From the NCBI GenBank assembly GCA_020698575.1, contig CM036243.1:36879488-36943487 (forward strand): DNA of 64,000 nt. The letters are read 5' to 3'. The position numbers and the translations under genes were made by a program. Positions within the stretch are counted from its first letter, which is position 1. Each line of letters starts with the position of its first letter. The notes under the pieces were generated by a model. The model made no database searches. It was not told where the DNA came from and saw nothing but the letters and a program-made list of their open reading frames with translations. The stretch is from Bostrychus sinensis. Taxonomy: Eukaryota > Chordata > Actinopteri > Gobiiformes > Eleotridae. Below, in pieces: positions 48,801 to 60,800 of the stretch.

Positions 48801-51800
48801 TGTGGAGCAGAACCTGGCCTCGATGTGCTTACCCCTGATCGCCACTCTGTACCTGGACCGGACCGACAACTGGGCCAAAGTGGGGGCTCACCGCAAGGAC
48901 GAGGCGCTTAAGTACATCCGCAAAGGTAAGACAGACACCAGTACTCACAGTGTGTGTAGATGTACAGTAGCACAGGGTTTCAACTTAAAATGTAATTATT
49001 TTTGATGGTATAAAACTACACCACCACAGATTGCTAAACAAAACAATATCAGAATATGATATTAGGTGTAGGCCTGTTCAGTTTATACAGGAGCTCACTG
49101 AGTAGATTTTTGCTCTTAAACGCAGAGGACCATGGATCAAGGGCAGTTCAGAGGTCCCATATGATGAATACAACTAGATCCATTATGTCGCTCTGATTGG
49201 TGTCACCGGGGCCTCACCCTGGAGCCAGGCCTGGGGTCAGGGCTCGCAGGTGAGCGCCTCGTGTCCAAGTCTTTTCCTGCGGGACCCAGCTGGGCCCAGG
49301 CTGAAAAGACTGGGTAGCATCTCCTTCCTAGCTCTGGCCTTTGAAACCCAACACCTCAAGAGGCGTTGGACTCTATACCACTCTGGAGTTGCCGGCGGTG
49401 AGAGGCCGAGGGCTGGTGTGGGCTTGCTTATAGCGCCCCAGCTCAGTCCCTGGGAGGGGTGCTGGAATGGGCTCCGACTGGGGACTCCATTGTTCTATTG
49501 GGACACCTCTATGCTCATGTGGGCAATGACAGCAATACCTGGAGGGGTGTGTTTGGGAGGAACGGTGTTCCCGCTGTGAACCCGAGCGATGTTATGTTAG
49601 CCACAGTTTGTCCATAATGAACACCATGTTGGAGCATAAGGGTGTCCAACAGTGCACATGGACACCTTAGATTGGAGAGCAGTCATCAACTCGTGTGTCT
49701 TGGACACTTGAGTGAAGAGAGGGGCAGAGCCATCAACTGATCACCACCTGGTGGTGAGTTGGAGTCGCTGGCAGGAGAAAAGGCCAGACAGACTTGGCAG
49801 ACCCAAACGTATTGTGAGGGTCAGCCCCAAAACACAGTGGTAGACACCAGAATTCTGTCTTGCTTAATAAGGCATCTTATCAACCCAGGCTGGCTTGTGG
49901 GACTTTTGAGACAGCTGAACAGCTCGGGCAGTTATAGAGGCAAAAATTCGGGTCTGGGAGGAGTTCGGGGAGGCCATGGACGAGGACTATTGGTCAGGCT
50001 CAAAGAAATTCTGGCAAACTGTTCAGTGCCTCAGGACAGGGAAGCAGTGCTTCAACAACACCGTTTACAGTGGAGGTGGATGAGGGATGTCTGCCACATC
50101 ACTTGGCGGTTGGGCACAGTGCCTTTGGACTGGCTGACCGGGGTGGTGGTCTCTCTTTTTAAGAAGGGAGTTTGGAGGGTGTGTTCCAACTACAGGGGGA
50201 TCACACTCTTCAGCCTTCCCGGGAAAGTCTATTGCAGGGTACTGGAGAGGAGAATTCAGCTGATAGTCGAACCTCGGGGTTTAGGAGGAACAATGCAGTT
50301 TTCATCGTGGTTGTGGAACAGTGGACCAGCTCTACTCCCTCTATCACATGGGTCACTAATAGGCAGACCACGATCCAAATCCACACCCAGACATTTCACA
50401 GATCAACAACATAAATATGTACCCTGATGGTGGGGGGATTTTTTTACCCATGATTGTGTAGATAAACCAAGACCCCTATTCCAGAAAAAAAAAAAAAAAA
50501 AGTAATCCCAGGCCAAAGTCTTAAACATTTGATTTCTTGTATGTTTTAAGGTTACTCCAACCAGCTGGCCTACAAGAAGAGTGACGGCTCATACCCCCCC
50601 TACAGGAAACAAGGGGCCAGCACATGGTACTGTCCAAACCTACTCACACCATACAAAGCAGTTCCAAGGCTAAATGCTAAATACTCCCTCCACATGTTAC
50701 AGATCTGTGGTGACTGTGGTTTGTGTTTGTCCCCAGGATCACAGCTTTCGTGGTGAAGGTTTTCTCCATGGCTCACACCGTCATCGGGATCGAGGAGCAG
50801 CAGGTGTGTGACCCACTGCTGTACCTGCTCAAGAAGAAACACAGGCCGGCTTTTGGCATCTTCGTGGAGGAGAACCCCGTCTACAGCACAACCATCTCGG
50901 TAAGACAACTCATCGCTAACAGGGCTAAAACTCAGAGCTTATACCTAGAGAGCAATATGGACTCAGGCTTCAGTAGAGTGTGCGGGGAAAGAGCAGAGAG
51001 GAGAGCCTTAAACTGTACCTGAGAGGTCAGAGCCAAGTGTAAAAGAGAGAAGACTGTCATTAACTAAAGCGCAGGTGTTCTCACGCACCTCATATGATTC
51101 GACACTGTTCGTCAGATCCTCAGCCCTAGGACAGCCCATAAATAGGGTCTGCTTCAGCATCTCTGTGTAGGGACAGTGGGGAGGCTGGCCCCGCTAACTC
51201 GTATCCCTTCAGAGTTTGCCCAGTGCAGTAATGTTGTTGATGTACAGGTCTGTTGTGGTCACTGGTCAATCTACTCTCACCTCTGGTCATGAGCTTTGGG
51301 TCAGGACCGAAATAAAAAGATCTCGGATAGAAGTGGCCGAGATGAGTTTCCTCTGCAGGGTGGCTGGGGGCTCCCTTAGAAATAGGGTTAGGAGGTCTGT
51401 CACCCGGGAGGAGCTTGGAGTAGAGTTGCTGCTCCACTGCATTGAGAAGAGCCAGCTGAAGCAGCTCGGGTATCAGTTCCGGATGCCTCCTAGGTGCCTC
51501 CATGAGAGGTGTTCCAGGAATATCCCACTGGGAGGAAGCAGGGATGACCTAGGATATGCTGGAGGGACTCTGTCTCTTAGCTGGCCTGGGAATACCTCGG
51601 GAATCCTCCGGCAGAGCTGAAGGAAGTGTGTGGGGTAAGGGCAGTCTGGGCATCTTTGCTTAGATTGCTGCCTCCACGACCCAGCCCTGAGCGTGTGATA
51701 GATCAAAAAAATTCTGTTCTCGTTCCCCCTCTGTCAGAAACACTTTATAATGAAGTCCAGATGAGGTCCCAGAGTCAATTTTTTTCAGAGATGACTTCTG

Positions 51801-54800
51801 TTCTGCTTACCTTGCACAGCAGCTGGACTGCCATGAAATTTGTGAGTTCACAAACTCACGAAATCCATCTTTTCCTGCACCTGCCTATGCAGTTGGGTCT
51901 GGACCTGTGGCGGCCAGGCCAATGGTGTGTCAGTTCTGCGCGTGGGCAGGTTTTAGTTTTGCGGACAACAACAAGCACTTTTAGCGATAATTGTTAACAT
52001 GGCAACGGAAAAACGTAAATATGCTGCTATACATCTAGAAAAACAGCAAAAACAACGTCTTTACTGTGTTGTTTTACTGTTGTGGCAGTTTGTTGTTTTG
52101 CTACGGAGCTGGCACTTCATCCAACAACCTCATATTCTACTGAAAGTCCCGCCATTTGCAAATGTTTTCGAAGGGAGTCATTCTGGATTTATATAATGTT
52201 TGCAACTCTTTGCTAACATTAAGGCAATCTGGCTTTTGCCAGGTTACTGTTCTGGCCATGTTGACTGAATAATTAATTTTTCTTAAATATAAATAAATCT
52301 GGTAGTGCATCTCTTATAAGTCCGACTATCTCATAAGGGAACCAATGGAATGGAACTTGGAAAGGATAAAGAAGAGTTACACAGAGCAGTGTGCCTGTTC
52401 TTTGACTTGTTAATAACCTGATGTCTGATTGGTTGTTTGTGTGCAGGGCGGTGTCCGTGGTGACGACCCCCAAGTGACCCTCACGGCGTTCGTGTTGATA
52501 GCGTTGGCCGAAGCGAAGCAGGCCGGGATCTACTGCAGCGGAGACGGAGTCGACATGGAGGTGAGTTCTACTGCTCTGTTATTACAATCAGTGTTGTTTC
52601 AGTGGGTTTAGTCCTGATTTAGACACAGTTTTGACCAGATTTAGACCTGGTTTAGTCCTGGTGTAGTCCTGTTTTAGATCTGGTTTAGTCCTGCTCTAAT
52701 GGTGACGCAAACATGAAAGTAGACATCTGTATTTATTTGTTTTCCAGGAAGTTATCCAGAACACAGCCAAGTACCTGAAGAAGATGGTGTCTATCCCCCG
52801 GAGACCTTACTCTGTGGCCATCGCGTCTTATGCTCTGTCTTTGCTTAAGAGCGAGATAGACTTCAACCCAACGCCGTATTTACTCAGAGCAGCAGCAGCA
52901 GGTATCTTATTCCAGCTCTAAATATTGTTTTAACTGCATGAAGAGGAGAAACAGATTTGTAAATATACAAGCACACAAAAAATCTATATCTCAATACTTA
53001 AGTCCAAAGTGACACAGCGATGAAGGTGATAAGGTGCATTGCATAGTAAGCAGAGGGTTGGCAGGTCCCACATTGCCTGCTCCAGTCATAGTATGTGGCT
53101 GGTTGTGATCGGAAGGGCATCTGGTGTAAAAAAAAATAGTAAATCACAGTTCAATTGAATCGATGTGGCAATTTTAATTGTGATGATTGTGGTTAACAGT
53201 GGATGGAATTCAAAATTCAGTGCAGAGATGGACTGGGTTTTTCTATGGGCAGTGCTGATACAGATTTTTCAAAGCCAGAGTCACCGGTGGCCAATAAGTG
53301 CTGCCAATTTTGGGGGCTGATATACAGAGCCAATATTCCTAATTTTGTTAAATTAATTTAAAATAGTCCTCAGTTTTGTAATTTAACATTAAACATGCCA
53401 TTTCATTTCCCCATTTCCTGTGCAAACTAAAGTGCTCTGCATCAGTAAAGTATAATAATATAAGTAAATAATAGCTGTAGCAAAGATATATTTAATGACT
53501 TGAAGACGACCTTTTAACAACATTCATTGGAACTGAAGTCAGGGAAGAGCACCTTGAGGATTGACGCTAATGCTGCAGGCGTACAGACGCTCACATATCT
53601 GTGTCTTTACATTTCCTCCCAAAGAGACAAAGAACAGCATAACATGCACGGCCTTTAAAGAAATAATTGAAATGCTTGCCCAAAAATTGTCTTTAAAGCT
53701 CAAGTGTCAGCCGATGGCCAATTTTCTAAAAAATACCTAAATATTTTGAGTTGTCTCTGATTCAGTCCTGAAATAATGAAGTTTCACTTTTTAAACTGAA
53801 CACCTGAATTTCACTTTTCAATGATATCCTACTTATTGTGCCTGTATAGTATATAGTGAAGGTGATAGTAAAATGAAGTAGTAAAAATAAACCTGGTTCA
53901 AGTGGGTCACAATAAAATAATCAGGGATAAACCTGGGTCCCACAGTCAGACCAGGTCCAAACCACAGTCTCCACTGCTCCTCATGTTTATGAATCATATT
54001 TATGTGCAGACGGCAGCCACTGGCCTGACAGTGACAACCGCCTCTTCACTCTGGAGGCCACAGGCTACGCTCTGTTAGCGCTGGTGAAGATGGAGGAAAT
54101 GGAGAAGGCGGAAGCTCCTTTTAAATGGTTAACCAGCCAGCGGCGTCTGGGAGGAGGCTACGGCTCCACTCAGGTAAAGACCTGTGGAAACGGCTAAGGC
54201 CCAGAGTTACTGGGAAAGGCTCCAATACCCGCGACCCCTAGCGGGAATAAGCAGATCACGATGAAGGAATGAATAATATAAAATGTCTATACACTTGCTA
54301 ATGTTCTCTACCCCAGCACTGTCTGTATTTAGCCTGTATTTGTTTGTGCAGTTAAGTTGACCCTTTCTTCTTGTTCTCTCCCTGTCCTGTGTCCAGCCCA
54401 CGATGGTGGTGCTCCACGCTCTGTCCGAGTACCTGATGAAACAGCCTCCGTCTCTGGCACTGAACCTGAACGTGGACGTCCGGATGGGAGCTCGAACGCT
54501 CCCCTACAACTTCAACCCTGACACGTCGTACGCTGCCCGCTCCGCCAGGGTCAGAGTCTGCTCCACCTTTTATTATAACACACAGAAAAAATGCACAGCC
54601 GAGTTTTTAGACCTTTTCTGTTCAGCGGCTCGAAGGAACAGACAGGAGGCAGAGCTGAAGATGTTTTTTGGTTCATGAAGAGGAAAACTTCTGCAGTATA
54701 AATGCCTTCTCAACACAATTAGATAAACATACCAACCAGGGGACCAAAGGTTAAAGGTCCCCTATTCTGCTAAACTGATTTTTTTTTTTTTTTTTGCTTT

Positions 54801-57800
54801 TAACCATGTTATAATGTCTCCTCCTCAAAGACAGACCTGGAGTAGTATTTTGATTTATTCACAAAGTTTTGAGTAATCTGTATGCTGAGGCACTGCCCTT
54901 CTCCAGAGCTGAAAACGCTCAATCTCACACTGAAACCAGGCATTTCTAAAGCCCATAAACTGTCGCCAGACTCATTCTGATCATTTCAGAGCTTAAACCA
55001 CCGTCACTACGAAGCAGTCAGCTCATTTATCAATTTGTTAGTCTCATGTTGCTAATAGCCATTTTATGCTCTGCCCACTGTTGCCAGAAGGGGGCATAAT
55101 CCAAGCATTCTCTGCAAAGTCAAAGTAACAGCTCCCCAACAAAAGAGGTTTTATTTTAAGTTATAAAACCTGAAATACTAATGCAAAGGAGTCCAACACC
55201 ATTTCAAAAACAAAAAAAGCAGAATAGGGGACCTTTAAGTCCACTCCATGTTAAATGGTTCTGTGACATATTTAGCTGAATTAAAAAGTTGTTGTGACTT
55301 TATCTGTTTGTTTAAGGCCTTTACCAATTTAGAGAAACTGTTTCTACCACACACGTGACGCTTGTTTTCTCTACAGCTTCCTGCAAACGTGGAGCTGGAG
55401 GTGCAGGCTCGAGGGACCGGACAGGGCATCCTGGAGGTAAACTTTAAACTCTGAGTACAACCAGAGAAAACATCTGACTTTAACTAGCCAGCTTTAACTA
55501 AAATGGGCCGGACTAAACCAGCACTGGGCCGAAACAAGAACAGAAACAGGACTTAATCAGTAAAAACAGACAAGGAGCAAACATCTGTTCAAAAAGGCCG
55601 GCTCTGGGCCTAAACCAGGACTTAATCTGGGTCTAAACCAAGAGTAAACTGGGTTTAAACCAGGACTTAATCTACTCCAGGACTATACTGGGCCTGAACA
55701 AGAACAGAAACAGGACTAAACCAGGACTAAACTTGAACTAGAGCAGTCACATATTATCTATTTAACGGTTTTCAACTTCAAACATCCCAGACAATCCTGA
55801 GTACCACCAGTATGACCCATACCACAGTTTGAGAACCTCTGATCTGATTTGTGAACATAAAAACCTCACTCATTACTAATAACTGGATTATGTTTAGGTC
55901 TTTTCCTCTGATAACCAGGCTGTACAGACACCGCTCGGCCTTTAACACTAAAATCTCCGCTCAACAGCTTTTTAAAGTAGTTTCTGTATTTGGCCTGTAG
56001 GTGGTGACGTACTACAACCAGCTTCACGAGGAGGACGAGAAGAGTCCCTGTAAATACTTTGATATTCAGGTGACCATCGAGGAGTCAGCAGGTAACTAAG
56101 ACTTTACTGTTTATTCTGTTACAGCGACATGACTGCTTCTCCTTCTCTGTGCAGATTCTTAAGTCTTTTGTCTTGTTTAATGTGAACAGAAAAGCCTCCT
56201 CCTGATGTGGTGAAGTATTACCAGATGACCATCAAAGTCCGGTGAGTCGCCCCAAAATGTGCCTAAAATATAGACCACTGCTTCTACAAAAGCTTTGCAG
56301 AATATGAAACTTTGTTGAGACACGGAACAAAAAATTCTTTTGTTGCTAAAATGATTAGCAGTAAGAAGGTCCTGGGTACAATTGCGGAACAGGGTGGGTT
56401 TTGTCTGGTTTATCCGCACCAACCTAAAACACCAGGCTAGTCAGTGCTGTAAGGTTGTAATGAGGGGCCCCAGTGCAGGTTTATAAATGATATATCATAC
56501 TTTTAGTCATAAAAAGTATACTGTAATTGTTTAAAGTTGACAAATACTTTCTTTAAAATATTCAAGCAAGTCAGTGCCACAAAAAATTGATGTCTTTAAT
56601 CTTTTTAATCATAAAAAAGCTTGTTCTTAAATAGAGTAATTTCTGCTGTGTAATTTATAGCCCAGACTGAAAATAATCCATTAAACTAATAATAATTAGG
56701 ACTGCACTGTCTGATGTTACGTCCCTGAGTCTAGTCCTCCAGCTCCTCCTGACCAGGAACCTGGCTCAGTTCAGTTGAAGGATGGGTCAAATGCCATCTT
56801 CTTCCACTTACCTGGGGTCAGGTCGCGGGGGCAGCAGTCTAAGCAGAGATGCCCAGACTTACCTCTCCACAGACACTTCCTTCCAGCTCTACCATGGGGA
56901 TCCCAGGGCGTTCCCAGGCTGAGAGACATAGTCCCTCCAGCGTGTCCTAGGTCTTCTCCAGGGTCTCCTCCCAGTGAGACATGCCTGGAACACCTCAGCA
57001 GGAGGCATCTAGGAGACATCACCTCAGCTGGCTCCTCTCAATGCAGAGGAGCAACGGCTCTACTCTACTGGAGCACCCAGCCACCCTGCGGAGAAAACTC
57101 AATTCTCAGAAATTCCTTCTTTATTACAACAGACTGGTACAACGGCCACATTACTGCAGACGCTGCACTGATTCTCCTGCCAATCTCACACTCACTCCTT
57201 CCCTCACTGTGAACAAGACCTCGAGATACTTGAACTCCTTCACTTGAGGCAACCTAGAGAGGGCAAGCCACCGTTTTCTGGTGAAAAACCATGGTTTTGA
57301 ACTTGGAGGTACTGATTCTCATCCCAGACGCTTCACACTTGGCTGCAAACTGCCCCGGTGCACACTGAACAGTCAACAGGACATCATCATCTGCAAAAAG
57401 CAGAGATGAAATCCTGTGGTTCCCAAACCGGACTCCCTCTGGCCCCCGGCTGCGCCTAGAAATCCTGTCCATAAAAATAATGAACAGAACTGGTGACAAA
57501 GGGCAGCCCTGCTGGAATCCAGTATGCACTGGGAACAGGTCTGACTTACTGCTGGCAATGCGAACCAAACTCCTGCTCCGGTTGTACAAGGACCGTACAG
57601 CCCTCAGCAGAGGGCCCAGACCCCATACTCCCAGAGCACCCCCCACAGAACCCGAGTGTCCAAGATACACGGCTCAAGGTCAGATGACACGACCACAAAG
57701 TAAATAACTGACCTCCAGCCTAGGGTGTCCTGGTGCTTGAACATGGTTTTTGTTATGGACAAACTGTGACTAGCACAGAAGTCCAATAACAGAACACCGC

Positions 57801-60800
57801 TCAGGTTCAGATCAGGGAGGCCGGTTCTCCAAATCACGCCCCTCCAGGTGTCACTGTTGCTGCCCATGTAAGCGTTGAAGTCCTCCAGTAGAACAATGGA
57901 GTCCCCAGTGGGAGTACCTTCCAGCCCCTAACAGGGACTCCATGAAGGCCGGGTACTCTGCGCTGCTGTTCAGATCGTAAGCCACGACAACAGTGAGAGA
58001 CCTGTCCCTGACCCGAAGGCACAGGGACGCGACCCTCTCATTTACTGGGGACAACTCCAACACATGGCGGCTAAACTGGGGGACAGCAGAAGACAAATTT
58101 CCCTACTGGGACAATAAAGTCTTATCCTTAATTTGTAGCTCAGGGAACACCTTTATACATGTTATAGCTCTGTTGTTGTCGTTTTGATGAATACTTGTCT
58201 CCTCAGAGCTCTAGGCCCCAGAGACGTGCGGATGGTGCTGCTGGATGTGAGTTTACCAACGGGCTTCACCCCAGAAAACCATGACCTCGACCTGGTAAAA
58301 ACACAACACAAGTACTTCCTGTTTGGAGGAGCAGACAGGAGCAATGACACAGGCTCTGTGTTATGTGCATCTGTTAATGGGGACAAAAGAAAAACACACT
58401 GCAGAACTTCAGCTTTTACATCTTCAGAAGCTCCTCTCAGTGCAAGTGTCTGTTACATAGAAGGGATTTAGTCTTCCTCCATTGACAGCAGCACATGGTT
58501 TAGTCTCTGTGGTGTTGCTCCTGTCTGCTTCTCCGAACTGGGGTTATAATGACTGTTGGTGGTGACTGAACCTCATTTACCTCAACACTGATGAAAAATG
58601 TGTTTGTTGTGCAGTTGTCGAACTCTGTGGACAAATACATCAGTAACTTCAAGGTCGTGGACCACCTGAGCGACAGAGGGTCCCTCATCCTGCACATGTT
58701 TAAGGTGGCCCCAGCTCCAGAGCCTTGGTTTAAAACAGGCCCCTCATATAAATATATACACAGCTCAGGTCCACCTTAAAACCCTGTTGTTGCCTTCAGG
58801 TGTCCCACAAAGAGCAGGAGGTCCTGATCTTCAGACTGCAGCAGAACTTTAAAGTGGGCCACATCCAGCCGTCCTCTGTCACTGTGTACGAGTACTACAA
58901 CCCAGGTACTACTACTACTACTACTACTACTACTACAGTATGCTCTTGTTCTTGTAGGGGGTTCAGATCTGCACCACTTGCCACTTTCTTACCTTAATTT
59001 AACAGTTTCAGATCCAGTGTGATGACTAAAGGAGTTGTTTCAGGATGAATAAAGCCCCCTGCAGTGCTCCCTGCTGTATCTTGGTGGAAAAAGAGCCTTG
59101 TAAGAATGTGAGCACTGACCCAGTGTCCCTGAAGTGTTAAGTCTGGTCCTGGTTCAGCCACAACAATAAGCCAGCAATTTATTTATTTCTTAGATGTTGG
59201 TCATAAAAGGCAGAGGAAACCTTTGTACAGATACGAGGAGAAGAAAACCAGAGTCGAGCTGAGCCAGGGGTCACACAGGGGTCACACAGGGGTCACACAG
59301 GGGTCACACAGGGGTCACACAGGGGTCACACAGGGGTCACACAGGGGTCAGCCAGACTCTGAAATAAGTTTTTACCGTAGTACTTTGCTCCCAAATGTAG
59401 CAGGAGCTCTGTGGAGAAAAATGAGTCCAAAACAACAACGAAACACTCAAAGTTGCATAGTTCCTTTTAAATGTGACCAAGTAAAAGTTATTAAGTTAAA
59501 AACTAGGAGACTTTTTGTACAGACAAAATGCACAAATTTATTCTCTATAAAAATGTTAAAATGACCTCAAGCAAATTCAATAAAATGCAAGATACTGAGC
59601 AGAGGCTGAATTAAATTCATTGATGGGCAAGATTTCTTAAAAACAAGGTGTCTGGAGACTGTGCCAGAGTTAGCCAAATAGATAAATGTGAATATAAAAT
59701 ATAATAAAACACAGCAAACTAAACCCTAAAGATGGCCTTAACATGCGGCCAAAAGAACAAATAAAACACACAATGGCAACTCTAACTCAATTCTAAACAA
59801 CCAAACAATACTACTGGCCCAAACAATAAATATAACTCAATGAAAACCAGGGAAAAAACAGTGGCCAGCTCTTAAGCTGCATGAAATGATACTAAAAGAA
59901 ATAACAACAATTAAAATACATAGTGTTTAATACATCTGATAATAAAACACTGAAAATAAATACCTTTAGCTGTGGAACTATTTCCAAACAAGGTTTGAGG
60001 CCTGCAGGTGACTGGACCTAACAAATGAGTGCGAGATAATGATTGTCTGAACTTTTGTGACTTTAAATTTTTGTATACTTTATTTTATTTACCTTCTTTT
60101 GAATTATTTTCTCACAGGCAGATCTGCTGCTTTTAAGCCTGGCTCCTGGCTCTTACTGCCCTCTCCTCAGACACGTGTGGAGTGGAATGAGTGAAAGGCA
60201 GAGATTCCCCTCCCACTGCTTTTTCAAATCTTTGCCCCTCCCATCAACTTCCTCTTCCTGGTCTACCCTTTCACATAAACTATTGGCTTTTTTACAGGTT
60301 GGCAGTATTATTTTTTTAGCAATATACTGTATATTGTTTTTAAACACACGACCTGTCCCAAAATGCATAACAAACATGTTTTCGGACATTATTATTAACG
60401 TCTATAGCAGGTTTTAAAGGGACTTCCACAGACTCTGAAAACCAAAAAAGTGACATGAATGGGAACTTCTACACTACCAGCGGCAACTCTGGTGGCAGCT
60501 CTGGTGTAGCCTCCTCTGTCCTCTATCTGTTTATTAATTAAGTTATGTTTGTATTTCCTGCAGACAACCGGTGCAGTCGGACGTTCACTCCCAGAGAGAA
60601 CGCAGAGCAGCTGACTCAGATCTGTCGAGATAACGTCTGCAGATGTACCCAGGGTCAGACGGGAGACATTTTATTACTTCTCTGATTTAAATAAGTTAGA
60701 TTACATTAAAGTTAAAATACGCCTTACTGTGTGCTTCAGGAGACTGCTGCGTGCCCAGAAAAGACTCTGAGAACTTCTCCAAAGAAGACAGAGAGACGTT

